Assembly (NCBI RefSeq): GCF_004798865.1 | Contig: NW_025335505.1 | Span: forward strand, 13,043,564-13,107,563 | Direction of reading: 5' to 3' | Origin: Varanus komodoensis | Taxonomy: Eukaryota > Chordata > Lepidosauria > Squamata > Varanidae | DNA: 64,000 nt | Shown here: positions 1-12,100 of the stretch, one piece after another | How positions within the stretch are numbered: position 1 is the stretch's first letter | How the letters are laid out: each line of letters starts with the position of its first letter | Notes under the pieces: model-generated | The model's database searches: none | Told to the model about the DNA's origin: nothing | What the model saw: the letters and a program-made list of their open reading frames with translations, nothing else | Made by a program: the position numbers and the translations under genes

Positions 1-700
1 TGCCTGTCACTATCTCAGTTTGTTACTGGCCTCTGCAATAACTTTTTTCTTTAATCTTCAAGGTAGGTGCGAGCTTTGAGGATTATAATAATGGTCCCTA
101 TTATGGCACTTGCTGTTAAGAAAACTGTATATATTCATTTTAGTGAAGGACGGACCTCATCAGATTCATAACACAAATTCAAATGGTAGGATTAAAGTTA
201 GACTTATCCTGCTGATTAACCTTTTTTTGAAAGCTGTGACAGGTTGGTGCTTATAAAACACAGACTACCTGTGACAATTATGCAAATCAAGCCTATTTGC
301 ATCTATTTGCTTATTTTGCATAATTTATCTTGCTTCTTTGGGGCATGGGGTGAGCCAAGGTGCTATGCATGATATTGGAAATCTGTCTGCTTTTTGATCC
401 CAGAAAACTCTCAGAAATTTCCCTTTAGTTTTCTTTCAGAGGTATCATCAGCCTTCATTGTTCTAACACTTTATTAAAAGAATTAGACATATATGAGCAT
501 TTCATGTGGGGAGAAAGTTAAAGTGGATTCCAGACATAGCTGTTGGGATGCTATAGAACTTTTAAGAAATCACATGCAGAGGTAGGCTTATAGGCTTTTT
601 TAAGGAGCTATAAACAGGTTAGCTTCTTTATAGGACTTATTCATGGTACACCATGGAGGTGAACCTATGGGGTAGATTCAGCACCATGGATAGCTCTTAT
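1..700. other. Unique sequence, no gene seen
   Basis: No open frame of note and no repeat that I recognise. The one structured part is a cluster of octamer-like motifs at 276-325, described separately. The region ends where a SINE begins. Confidence 0.5.
276..325. promoter_or_regulatory. Octamer (POU-type) motif cluster with inverted repeat
   Basis: The sequence shows ATGCAAAT at 280-287, its reverse complement ATTTGCAT at 295-302, a further ATTTGC at 305-310, and TTTGCATAATT at 315-325. The last is the exact reverse complement of AATTATGCAAA at 276-286, so an 11-bp perfect inverted repeat surrounds a third octamer. ATGCAAAT is the known binding site of POU-domain factors (OCT family). That this is an enhancer element is inference; short AT-rich motifs recur by chance and no conservation can be tested here. 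Confidence 0.35.
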
Positions 701-707
701 AAAATGA

Positions 708-903
708 GTCTGTGCAGTGTAGCAGTTAGATGTGTGGGACTGGGACTCTGGCTTCTAGTCTTCACTTAGCCATGAACCTCACTGCAGGACTTTGGGCCAG
801 TCATAGTCCAGCCTATCTTGCTGTGAAAATAAAACTGAGAGGAGGAGAATGAGAAACATGTTGAGTTCCTTGAGAGGAAAATGGCAGGGTATAAATAAAT
901 AAG
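708..903 (+). repeat. Sauria-type SINE
   Basis: The text follows the squamate tRNA-derived SINE consensus: a GTGTAGCAGTTAGA head, a tract ACTGGGACTCTGG, then TAGCCATGAACCTCACT, GGGCCAGTCATAGTC, and a 3' end GGGTATAAATAAATAAG. The order and spacing (about 195 bp) fit a near full-length copy in plus orientation. Such SINEs are transcribed by RNA polymerase III and moved by LINE machinery. The head promoter boxes are degraded and the tail is a short (AAAT) run, so this is an old, inactive copy. No convincing target duplication was found. Confidence 0.75.
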
Positions 904-989
904 TCTCAAAATAAAAGCTACAGGGGATGAGGAGTTCCACTGACATTAGATTCGCCAGTCTCCTCTGACTTCCATCATTAAATTAGGGT

Positions 990-1078
990 GAAATCCTATA
1001 TATGTTTAGACAGGTTCTACAGCTCCCATGCTGTCTGAAAGTAGTAGGGGTTTGTTTTGTGTAAACATGTACAGAATT
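990..1078. mobile_element. Palindromic MITE relic (family with ATCCTATGCATGTTTAGA ends)
   Basis: The left end ATCCTATATATGTTTAGAC and the right end GTGTAAACATGTACAGAAT are imperfect reverse complements (about 15 of 19 positions). The same ends recur near 38.6, 41.8 and 42.1 kb with a CTACAGCTCCCA-type inner arm, so this is a dispersed foldback element of roughly 90-130 bp. It codes for nothing. Its parent transposon is not identified; the family call rests on comparison of copies inside this window. Confidence 0.55.
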
Positions 1079-1079
1079 T

Positions 1080-3578
1080 TCTCCTAAAGGAGACTTTTTT
1101 GAGGAGGACAACTAGCACTGCCCTGCCATTTGTATAACAAAGTGTACAAAGCCAATGTTTTCAATGCACAGGGAATCCTGTTACACAGAAGGCCAGTTCT
1201 GCATATGTAAATACATATGTGCATAGATACATCCCCTCCTTCTCTTCAATATATGTGCATGAAAAAATGCACTCACTTTTTTCCAAGATGCTTCTACCCA
1301 CTTTCCATGTGGTTCCAAAACCTCAAACCAACCTTCTGAAAAACAGTTCTTTTACTGAGACTTCACAGAAAACAGAACAGTTTTAGCTCCAAAGAGCCTT
1401 CTCCCAAAGCTGAAAAAGAAGGCTTTCCCCATATAAAGAAGTGAATTCAAATTGGAAACTTCCCCTTGGTCCGTCCTTTTCTAGCTCCAAACTCAGAGTG
1501 GCTCTCACGGCAAGAGAGCAAGACAGCACAAACTGCAGAGCTCCTTCACTTCAGCAGCTCATTTCTCCCAATGCCTCCTCACTGGATAAAGGAATGGATC
1601 TCACATAAGCTCCCTTCCTCTTTAAACGGACTGATTCTCACTCTCAGCCTGGAAAACTTCACTGGGCACTGTTGAGGAAGCTTCAAAGTCTCTCCCCTCC
1701 ACCCCACTCCTCTTTCTCCTGCTCAGAATCCAATGATGACTGTCAGTGAATGGTGCAAGAACCTGGCCAGCTTTCTACAAGTCCTTCCAAATTTCCCCAT
1801 TAAGCCCCCGTCCTTCTCACAGACATGCCTGTCCACCATTTAGACATATTAGCACATCCACCTCTCCATTTGTTTCCAGCTGGGCTTCCCCAACTATCCA
1901 GAGGAATGAATGGGAAATGAAGGTGGCATTAGCTGGAGGCGCTCACTCTTCACAGCTGCTCGTGAGAAAATGTGCTGATTAAAAATAATAAAGAATAATA
2001 AAGATGTTAGGGTTTGGGGTTATGTGTCACTTAGCAGGTGTCACTGTCCAGGGGTGCATGAGCACTATATTGCCTGGTTCTGGTTACCATTGACTGGCAG
2101 TAGCTATCCAGTGTTTCAGACCAAAGCCTTTCAAGGCCCTGGCTGTTGGGAATGAGAAAGGAAGGCACCTTTGGGCACATGCTCTCAAGACCTGCTGGCT
2201 GGTCTTCAGAAGAATCAGAAGAATAAGGAGAAAGGGAGAGGAGAGGACAGGAGAGGACAGGAGGGCCTAGGAATTTGGGCCATCCTGACTCTGAGATTAG
2301 AACAGTGGAGATGTTTATCTCAAGGCCAGACTTCCCAAGTGGGCAGTTGGTCTCTGGGAATAACCAATGGGGTATAGTTGGTGGGAAGGGGCTTGGAGCA
2401 GGAGAGTTTCTCAGGTACAAATGAGGTGATCCTGGCTCGACATCCCATGATGTGTCATCAGCAAAGGAGGATGGCCCAGCCAGAGGATTGACACATGGTG
2501 AGGAAGCCCACTCGTTTTCAGGAGGCCCTTCCTAAAGGGATGGCACCCAGGTGTATGCTCATAAAGAAAGCTCCTGCAGGGGAATCCTAGACTGGGTTCA
2601 ACAAACCACTCTGTGCATGATTAGAGATTCTTTCTGCGTGTTTTCTGTTTTTCGCCAATAAAGAACACTTTGCAAGGAAAAGGTCTGTGAATATGTAAAA
2701 GAGGAAGCAGAGCTCATGAGGGGAGATGATGAGGAATACCTGAGGATATTTTATCTGTAAACAATCTGATAAACAACTAAGCAATGTGCAGGTTTCTCAT
2801 CCAAAAAGTTGGAGACCCTTTATGAATGCAAAGGGAATGACTGCAAAAGAGGCGGTTACAACTTCCTAGAAAGCAGTTTCCACTGCACTGTATCGCAAGT
2901 TGACTTTTTTTTTTAATGCAGCCATTATTTGGTGTGAGGGGAACAGTATGTTACTGTGGGGATAGAAAGCAAGTCTTCACCCTCCTTTATTCCGTGTCTT
3001 TTTATCTGGACAGCAGACTGTATCCAGATGCTTTTTCAGAGTCAGTGTGATACAGTCAGTAGGTACTGTTCAAAGTACATGATGTTCTTCCTGTCCTGAT
3101 AGGAACCTTTTGTTAAAAAGGGTTTGTGGGGCTATGCTGCAGAAACCTGTTTGCCTGGAGCTCATGTTTTTGTGCTAGGATATACATGGTAGGTTTGTGT
3201 GTGTGGGGAGGAGTACTTGTACCATGGGCAGCAGTGGCTGCATTATCAATACTGAAAAAAAAAATACTCTATGCAGGGAGGAAGAATAAAAAATGGAAGA
3301 AAACATTGCCAAGCAAAGGGCACAATGATCTAACCACAAACCACAACCCCCATGAATATAGAAATGAGTGAATGAATGAACGAATGAAGACATTGGTCTT
3401 TTAAACAGCAGAATCTATCCTTCAAGAGTTTCTTGTCAATGTTATGCACAGGGTTGTTGTTTTTTTAAATAATATATGCTGGATCCAAATTGTTAACATC
3501 AAATCAGAATGAGAAACTGGAACATTACTCAGTAGATGTGAATGTCTCTTTTTCTGAAGAACTGGATTGTACTGCTGA
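1080..3578. other. Unique sequence, no gene seen
   Basis: No homology recognised. Open frames here (up to 129 codons, minus strand 2031-2420) are not supported by any motif or codon pattern. A purine-rich GGAGAGGACA duplication lies near 2238-2260. Confidence 0.5.
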
Positions 3579-3634
3579 TCTCTCTCTCTCTCTCTCTCTC
3601 CCCCCCCCCCCGGTGTGTGTGTGCGCGTGCGTGT
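3579..3634. repeat. Compound microsatellite (TC)n-(C)n-(GT/GC)n
   Basis: A TC run of about 11 units passes directly into an 11-12 base C run and then into alternating GT/GCGTGC. A homopyrimidine tract next to an alternating purine-pyrimidine tract is prone to both triplex and Z-DNA forms and to length change. Confidence 0.95.
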
Positions 3635-3787
3635 CTGCATATGATAGACCCTGCTTTTCTCTACTGTTTTCCCTAATATGGCTAGATAATGTTTACAATA
3701 CAGGCATATACATTTTGATTATATAAGTGAGCTCAGAAAGTGACCAGGAAATTGAATAACTGGTAAGTAAACATTTATATATTTTCT

Positions 3788-3843
3788 CTCTTTCTCTCTT
3801 ACTGTGCGTGTGCATGCACACGCATGTGTGTGTGTGTTTGTGT
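3788..3843. repeat. TC/GT repeat with a perfect 20-bp palindrome
   Basis: CT-rich and then TG-rich repeat. Positions 3805-3824 (TGCGTGTGCATGCACACGCA) equal their own reverse complement and alternate purine and pyrimidine throughout. Confidence 0.9.
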
Positions 3844-3849
3844 GTAATC

Positions 3850-6800
3850 CTGTGCATGGCAAAGTGGTCCTAATTAGGCAGGATTAGAGTGGTGCTGATG
3901 CTTGCATGCGAAAGATAAAAGCAACCACCAAAGGCCAATTTACATTCTCATTATTCACCACTTTCACCACAAGTGAGAGAGGTTTGGCATGAAAAATGAG
4001 GGATTCTTTGTCAGGGATCCCAATTTCTGTGATGTATTTGGATAGAGGGTCCCACTATCCCAAATTAAGAGAATATTTAGACTCTAAAGGTCACACACAC
4101 TTTCAATTCCTGACATGCTCTGTCAGTTCGCAGCTAGTGATGGTGTTTTTACATCATGAGCCAAAAGATGAAAAGGATGCAATGAAGCAATAGCACAAAG
4201 GGGGCAGATTGGGAGTGGGTGGAGACGGTTTTGTGCTTAAAGAATGGTATGGAACAACAAGGAGTCCCTTGCTGAATTAGAGGACCAGGCAATGTGCCTC
4301 ATAACTCATGCCATGAGCCACTTTTTAGCTACCCTTCATGTAGGAGAGATTTTCATGAGCCGTCTCTGCTGCCTAAACACTTTCTGAACCTCTTGGACCT
4401 ATATTTGTAGAATTGAAGAGAACACTCAGAACTTGACAGTGATTTATTTTCTAAATGTTTTCTTTTATACTAATTCTATATTTTTAATCCATTCCTAAAG
4501 ATTCCATCAATCAATGCCTTCAGCTGATCATGCAGCAGCATGCCCTATTATTATTTTGTTAATTATTCTTATACATGATTGACTGCTGTTACCATGTGTC
4601 CACACCCAGGTGTTTCCATTTATTTTTATTATTTAAAGTGACAAAGCATGGGTTTTAATTCTTTAATGTAAATCATGGTTCTGGGTGTCAGGATTAGGGG
4701 GTACCCAAGGGGGGAAATCAGTAGACATTCTTGCAGAGATGAGACTGTTCATTGATCTATGGGGTCTCAGGTATTTCTTCCTGCTTGCCAACCCCACCAT
4801 GCTTTGTACATGTACAGTGGGTGTTCATTCTTTTTCATGTGTTCGGATGTACAGAGCAATGCAGCTCCTTGAGTGGCCTGATAAAGAAGGAAGCCTACAA
4901 GTACTTGCAGGATTGGTAACAAAGCTCTAGTTATGTGCAGGATTAGGCCCAATGCAATCATTCAGAGCAGCTGGGAGCCACAGTTTTGCTGAAGCAAGTT
5001 GACTCTTTGTGGTGGTTGTTTTGTACTCTTTAGTGTCTATCCTTACTCCTGTAATGTTTTAATGTACATCTTGATTCCTGCATTTTCCTGTCCTCTGGCC
5101 TTCCTACAGGTTGCCAATTTCTTGATCACTCCTGGCCCTGGCGTGAGTTGAGGATGCCTACTGGTTTTGTCCCAGAGCTGAGTGTGTGTCACAAAATGCA
5201 CTCTATGCAACTGTGCATTGTGCCTGGCAATCATGACATGTGAGTCAGGTTTCAGCAATGCCCAAGAAGCATCCACAAAATGCTACTTGGGAACAAATTA
5301 AGCTCAAGAAAATTTTATTTGCATGGGTACATAGAAAGAAATCAACAGAGATTGCTTTTAGGCCAGCCTGCTGTGCTAAAAGGGCACACAAATAACGAAT
5401 AAAATATTTGGCATCCTATAAGGAGAAATGTGCTTGAAGTGCAGGAACAAATGGACTAAAAGAGTACACAAGTAAAAGAGTCATTTACTTGTCCAGTGGC
5501 AACAGGAATTCCAGGCTAAAAGCAAATATAGTCCAGCACTTGAAAAGGAAATGCTGGTAATCTTGGACCACATGAAAATTGATGTAACTATATGTAATTA
5601 TTTATCAAAATGCACTCAACAGAGTAACCAACTTGCTCCCCCTGCCCTCCCCCACCACAACAATCCCTTATACTACGCATATCACCAAGATGGATGTGGA
5701 GCTAGCCAAGGTGAAAATGGCTTGGGAAAAATAAATCTGCAGCTGAATAGGTGCTCCCTTGTTCTGTGCGCATTATTATGCCAATCAGACTTTCCAATGT
5801 ACCCTAATATGCAAATGACAGACCCTGCAATAACAGATTTTGCCAAGGTTTGCATTTTGTAGATAAATCAAATAATTGAAAACCAGAGAAGTCATACTTT
5901 GCTCCAAGTAGGCACAAATCCATCAAAGTAAGTAGGCAAATGTTGAAGCAGCTCACATAGGCTTTAATGATGCAGACTAATGCCCCAGATCAGTAGCATG
6001 ACATCTAGCTCAAAAAGATACATCTATCATTACAGCTTCTTCTCTTCTGTAAGTCCCTTTACATAGTGCTTTTATACAGTATGTTTCTTCTATGTTTGTT
6101 TAGTTCTGTTGCTCTTCTGGAGTATTTTAATAATCTTTGATCATGCCTGTCCAAAATGTTCATTTTATGCATATACTTGGCAGCCTTTTTATGTGGAGTA
6201 TTAGCAACCACAACCATAATTCTGATCAAATGGCATGTGGAGTATTAATACATTAGATTAAATAGCAAAGCACTCTCCCTCCGTATTCCTTTGGACCTTC
6301 CATCTCTCATTACATGTCCTCTTAATCATTGAAATCCACAACACTGACATAGACTTCTGTTAAAAAGTTATGGATGTTCATCTGTACCTTAACTATACGT
6401 CCTAGCATCCAAAAGAGCCAAAGAAGACACACACACAGACACACGCAGAGCCTTTTAGGATAAAATGTATGTGTGCTAATGAACAAAGTTTCTCAAAAAG
6501 ACGCTATGAATGAAAGAGCATGTCCAGCAATGTCACATTATCGACTGCAATATCCACTGACCTTTTATGAAGCAAAGACCAATTCATTAAAAGAAAAATC
6601 AAATACATTTGCTGTGGGCATCCAACCTGCTGCCCCTAACTAGTTACCCTACACTATTGTGATTGCCTAATGGAATTGATTTCCCCTCCATCATGCATTG
6701 CATTCAGAAAGCAACCTAATTTATGCAAATCACTAGTTTAAGCTGCATTAAAATATAATATATGTAGCCCATACTCATACCAAGGTAAATCATTGTATTA

Positions 6801-7220
6801 CTGGCACTTCCAAAAAAAACCCCTCACTTCTAAGTGTACAGATACTAACAAAACACATTGCATTAACAAGCACTTCCACAAAATTGATGTATTTAGTTGA
6901 ATGTAAGAGGAAGGAGGAGAATGCTATGTGCCAGATGTACAAAGGACCTAAGAACAAGATTCTATAACCTTGAATCTGCAGATCTTGCTAAAGATCTAGA
7001 ACATCCTGTTGCAAGACATTTTTAACTCACCTGCAAATTGTCTCCCAGACTTTTAATTGCTTACACTTGAGCAAACAAAGGACACTGGGATGCTTGATAA
7101 AAAGAACTTCTGGATCTACAAAAGCAAGATGCTTAGTTCATATGGCTTGGAGACATTTTGTAAGCTGTATTCCCCTCATACATCTCCCCCACCCCTCCTC
7201 TTAGCAACTTTCCTTTTCAA
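3850..7220. other. Unique AT-rich sequence, no gene seen
   Basis: No recognisable exon or repeat. Two stretches, about 5750-5850 and 6650-6770, are rich in ATGCAAAT, TAAT and ATTATGC motifs and look like the conserved non-coding sequence often seen near developmental genes, but that is only an impression from composition. Confidence 0.4.
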
Positions 7221-7224
7221 TCAT

Positions 7225-7228
7225 CTAT

Positions 7229-7276
<48 letters not shown>
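7225..7276. repeat. (ATTT)n microsatellite, the poly(AAAT) tail of an L2 copy
   Basis: About 12 ATTT units directly abut the L2 3' end on their right. On the minus strand this is an AAAT tail, the usual 3' end of these LINEs, which then expanded. Confidence 0.9.
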
Positions 7277-7567
7277 AAGTTTCTATGCCGCCCCATTCGC
7301 CGAAGCCTCAGGGCGGCTTACAAAACATCAGTTAACATATAAAACACATTAACATTATAAAATAAGTCGCCCTGGCCGAAGAATTAAGTAAATAATATTA
7401 GCAATTAAAATGCCGCTTGAATAAAAAGGTCTTCGCCTGGTGCTGAAAAACAAATAATGACGGTGCCAGGCGGACCTCTCTGGGGAGTGCATTCCATAGG
7501 TTGGGCGCCACCACTGAGAAAGCCCTCCTCCAAGTACCTACCCTCCTAATTTCCTTCATACGTGCGT
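7277..7567 (-). mobile_element. L2-clade LINE, 3' end fragment
   Basis: Read on the minus strand, this encodes the end of the reverse-transcriptase ORF: RRAFSVVAPNLWNALPREV, then APSLFVFQHQAKTFLFKRHF. This is the C-terminal signature of L2/CR1-group ORF2. It is followed by a 3' UTR ending in GTAAGCCGCCCTGAGGCTTC and an AAAT tail. The copy is 5'-truncated, as most LINE insertions are; its 5' limit is a short CA repeat at 7567-7582. The C-terminal frame is open over about 60 codons, so it is less decayed than its neighbour. Confidence 0.85.
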
Positions 7568-7639
7568 GCACACACACACACACATCTTAAATAAAAAAGA
7601 AAGAAAAAATATTGAGACCTGCAGGCCCCAGAAGCTACC

Positions 7640-8605
7640 TAAATGACCTGCAGTAGAGGATGGTCTTTACCTGGTGCTAAAATGATAGTGAGGCTGGTGC
7701 CAGGCATACCTCAGCGGGGAGCTCTGGGAAGGCCCTTCTCTGTGTTGCCACCAACTGAGCCTCCTTCAGAAGTAGCATTTGGTGATAGATTCCAGAACTT
7801 GATTGTAGTATCCAGGCAGAAGAAGGGAAGGAGAGATGTTCTATTAGGTATCATGGTCTCAAACTTTATAGGACTTTATAGGTTAAAATCAGCATCTAGA
7901 ATTGGGCTTGGAAGGATATAGGCAGCCAGTGCAAGCAGGATGAATTGATGTCATACTTTGTCTGATCCCTGGCTGCCACATTTTGCGCAAATTGCAGCTT
8001 CTGAACAGTTGTTGAAATCTAGTTTAGAGATCACCAGAGCACAGATCACTGGGATCAGACTATCTCTGTCCAGAGGTGTAGCTAATACACCAACTGAAGC
8101 TGGTGGAAGGTGCTCTGAGCTGCTGATGCCACCTTGGTCTCAAGTGACAAAGATGGCTCATGGAGAGCTCCCTCTCCCCAGGCTATGAACCTGGTCCTTC
8201 AAGGGGAGTGCAAGCCAATCTAGAACAGGTTGAATCTCCTTCCAGTCAGAAGAACCACCAACTAATAACATCTCAGTCTTGTCTGGACTGAGCTTCAATT
8301 CACTGCTACAACCGTGTACAAGTTCAGCACATCCACAGCCTTACCTGCTCAAGATGAAAAGGAGAGATAGAGTTATGTGTCAACAGAATATTGAGGACAA
8401 CACATTCCAAAACTCTGGATCACTTCATTCAGAGTTTCATGTAGCTGTTAAACAATATTGAGGACAAGACTGACCCCTGGGGAACCCTATGCTGGAGAAT
8501 CTGAGGGACAGTCCTATATCTCCTAAGTGCCGCCTTCTGAAGCCTACCTTCCAAGCAAGAGTGGAGCTACTGCAATGCGATGCCCCTCACTCCCAGCTCA
8601 GAGAG

Positions 8606-8620
<15 letters not shown>
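7640..8620 (-). mobile_element. L2-clade LINE, reverse-transcriptase fragment, decayed
   Basis: The minus strand carries a second, more diverged L2. Near 8248-8302 it reads SELKLSPDKTEMLLVGGS, matching the post-catalytic motif KLKLNPDKTEVLLV. Upstream, 8380-8480 corresponds to the catalytic loop region, but the expected YADD is changed to a YSVD-like sequence. 8480-8610 corresponds to the segment before the conserved GVPQGS. Its 3' part (7640-7960) repeats the closing region seen in the adjacent copy, so two separate insertions lie end to end. Stops and frame changes are many. The 5' limit is a CA repeat. Confidence 0.75.
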
Positions 8621-8641
<21 letters not shown>

Positions 8642-8690
8642 GTATGCATGGACATGCATACGTATATGTATATGTATGTGCGTGCGTGCT
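8611..8690. repeat. (TC)n(CA)n microsatellite and adjoining palindrome
   Basis: A TC run then about 12 CA units, then 8640-8663 with 11-bp perfect arms (ACGTATGCATG and CATGCATACGT) around GA, then GTATAT and GTGCGTGC runs. Confidence 0.9.
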
Positions 8691-8889
8691 GCAATTTAGA
8701 TACTCTCATCTAAAAGTTATCATCCTTGAACACAGTAGGACATTTCTAAGTAACTATATAAAGGATCAGACTGGACAATACATTTTTGAGCAAATAATTT
8801 ACATATATGCTGGTGTCTGGCTTCTTGGGAGAAATAGCCTGGGCAGTTATGTAAATACTATCACTCTCTAAGACTAATCAATTAAATCT

Positions 8890-9117
8890 TTATGTGTTTA
8901 TTCTTTACAAATTTCACATGTATCTCACCTTTCCACCAAGGTCCTGAAGGCCTTCTCTTCACCATTTTATCTTCATAAAATCCCTGTGATCTGGGTTAAG
9001 CTAAGAGTCAGTCTGTGGCTCAAAGCCATCGAGTAACACTTACAGACAAGTAGGGATTAGAACATGGGTCTCCTGAGTCCCAGCTGGACACGTTAACCAC
9101 TATACTCCACTGCCTCC
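8890..9117 (-). repeat. Sauria-type SINE
   Basis: The reverse complement begins with a GGCAGTGGAGTATAGTGGTTAA-like tRNA head, continues CAGCTGGGACTCAGGAGACC, then GGCTTTGAGCCACAGACTGA, then a GATCACAGGGATTTTATGA block and a degraded tail. This order equals the SINE at 708-903, on the opposite strand. Old copy, no target duplication seen. Confidence 0.75.
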
Positions 9118-9119
9118 TT

Positions 9120-12100
9120 TATATTCCCTTGTTCTGCTGGTCACACACCATTCAGCATGGCTAACCTTTAAAACCAATAATAACATACATTAACATTCCA
9201 AAAATAAACAAACCCTAACTACAGAATATCAAAATAGGTATGTGTAGCAGATAAAAATGGTTGGATAAAATGTATGTATTCAATAAAACAAAGTGTTTTC
9301 CGTACTGCAAAATCACAGGTAGGAGAGGACCAACCAAGTCTCTTCTGACAAAGAGTTACAACATTTAGATGTTGGTTACATTAAGACCCTTCCTCTTTCT
9401 GTTCAGTCTGTACTGTTTGCTTTTGGAGCAAGTCACTATTTATTAAGCTAAAACTGCCTCTGAGAATTGTTGGGAATTGTTATCTTTGCATAAACACAGT
9501 CTATTCTGACTTGAGTACATGAGAGGAAAGGCATGGTCAAAATAAGATAAGGGATATTGCTGTTAATTACATAAAACTGAAATAATGGCACTCAAATTAT
9601 AATTAAACAAGATAACTGAGGAACCTGAACTTGAAATAAATACTGTTGTATTTGGGTAAATGCTCAGATTGCAAAAATGTAACAACGAAAACTTAGTAAA
9701 TGCTAATGTAACTGTTGCACTTTTAAATGCCATCCTTCCTCTGGTACATATTTATTGTAACGGTGTTCTTATTTAAATAATTACCTAAGATTCCATAGGT
9801 ATTAGCAACAATTTCCATCCCTAATCTAGTTGTGTGCTAATAAGAAAACATTAGACATCAAAGCACAATATATATGGTCAACTGTATTCCTTCAGTATAT
9901 ACAGAATGTAGGGTGAATGATGGGATGAAAGTATCTGTGTCCAGCAATTTGCTGCAAATGACATTGTGTAAATCCAACTTTATACCATTCAATCATACAT
10001 GTTTTGGTTTCACTGACAACAAGTAGACCTTGCAGAATGTTAATGTAATGCAGATTTAATAAGATGGCAGTTCTCTTTCTCTTGGCCTTACCTTTTATGA
10101 TAGCTTCCCTGTGAATAATTCATATAGCCTAATATGCCTCCTTTTTAATTCCGTAACAACAGGACGCTTAATTTATGGACAAAATAGGGAAGGAGGTTTC
10201 TTTCATCAAATGACAGAATCAGCTCCTAATGGAAAATGATGCTGCTGCTTAGTTCCATGTGGTTTCTTTGCTACCTCCCTCAAGTCGAGGCAATGACAAA
10301 GGATTTTTGTCGTTGATATCTGGTCATTCTTCTTTTTTTTAATCTGAGTTGTGGAAAATATTTTAATGAATAATTCAAATATCATGGGGAAAATAAAGCT
10401 GCTGTAGTACTCACTATTAACTATAGATGTTCTGTTCTCACTCAAATAACAGAGTGGAGGAAGTTGTTGCTCCAAAAGCTAATGAAAGCAACTTGATGCA
10501 TTTTTTAAAAGTCTTTCCAGCTTTCCCCCAAAGACACAAGAAAATTGCCCTGGGTTCTATGCACATGTCTTCCCTGGATACATAAAATTAATGTCTTTTT
10601 ACATTCTTGGAGAGATTTAATTTTTACTTCAAACGTGACTGTCAACACAAGGGAATTTCCTTCCTCTGGTAAAACACACATACACACAACCCTAACATAA
10701 CTTTCTTTATGTGATTGCATAATTTGGCAAGGTGATTAGGTGTACAGAAACAGAAGCGCATTAATCCCACAACATGAATAGAATACTTTGATGTTCTTCT
10801 GGCCAAAACATACCACCCATTTCATTTAAATATCACAGGGAAATTTTCTATTTTGGGGAACACTTGAGGGTTTTGTTTTGTTTTTTGTTTTTTTGCCTGA
10901 TTAGAACAGGTAGGATAAGATTTTAATGAGCTTCCAACTTAATGTAATTTATTGTACTTCATGCAAATAATTCATAGCCTTTTGTTCTGATACATCAAAG
11001 TTGTATGCTTAGTTCTCTGTATTAAGCTTTACAAACCTTGTCTATGGGGGTTCACAAACTTTCTCAGAACGAACTATTCTTAGCATAACCATTTATAAGG
11101 CAGTTTTTAAACATCCAAAATAGCTAACAACCCAACAACCAAAGTAATATGCTGATTTGGCTTTAACAATCCAATACCCATTAAACCAATAAGTGTGTAA
11201 ATAGCCTTATATCCAAGCATTTTAGTTGATTGGTAACTAGTTGTGCTCTGTCTGCAAACCATAGTCTCTTGGTCTCAAATGCCATGTACTCTACAGTTCA
11301 AATTATATCTTATATTAATTGTGTGGCATGTCACTGAGGACTATCATTGTTTTACTCTGGAGTAAGTGTGTATGGCCCTGATTTGGATCCAGAATATTCT
11401 GCACTGGACAGGAAGTAGTAAACCACGCCTACTCCCCATATGCTTTTTAAAAAGCCTCCACTGAAACAAATAGATATTTGTGTTAATGGAGGCTTAACCC
11501 GCCCCCTCTGTGTGTGCTTGTGTGTGCATGCACGCTTCCATGTGACTGAGAAAGTAAGAGATTTGGGGAAGTAAATGGTTGGAAGAGCGAAGGTTTAATT
11601 CTCCCCTCCTAGTTTGGTTATCCCAGTCCAAATTAGGGGTGTGTGCACTTATTTTACACACATGCCCTTGAACAGATTAGTACACAACTAACATGTAGTT
11701 CAAGTTAATGGGATTTCTTTAAGACAATGAGTAGAAATGTGAGCATTCTGGTTCAACTGTGAATGAGAAAGGGACCACCAGGAAGTGTGAGAAAGTTTTC
11801 TTGTTATAGACAAACATTTAGAAAGAATTTGTATTATCATCATTATAGTACAATATATCACACCATACTGGGGAAGCCAGTGACCAAGTGGCCTATGTAT
11901 CCGTCCAGTTTGCCAACTCTTAGTAGGCAATTTCAAGACCCTGCTGTCCAGTTATATGGCTTTTTGGCTTTTAACTGAGCTTGGAACAGACAGACCTTCA
12001 AGTACAGGATGCTTTGGCCAACCTCTTTCCCCCTGATGTTGACTGTCCAAAGCAAAGCCTCTCTGGATTGTCAGTGAAGTTTTTGGAATAATGTGTGGTG

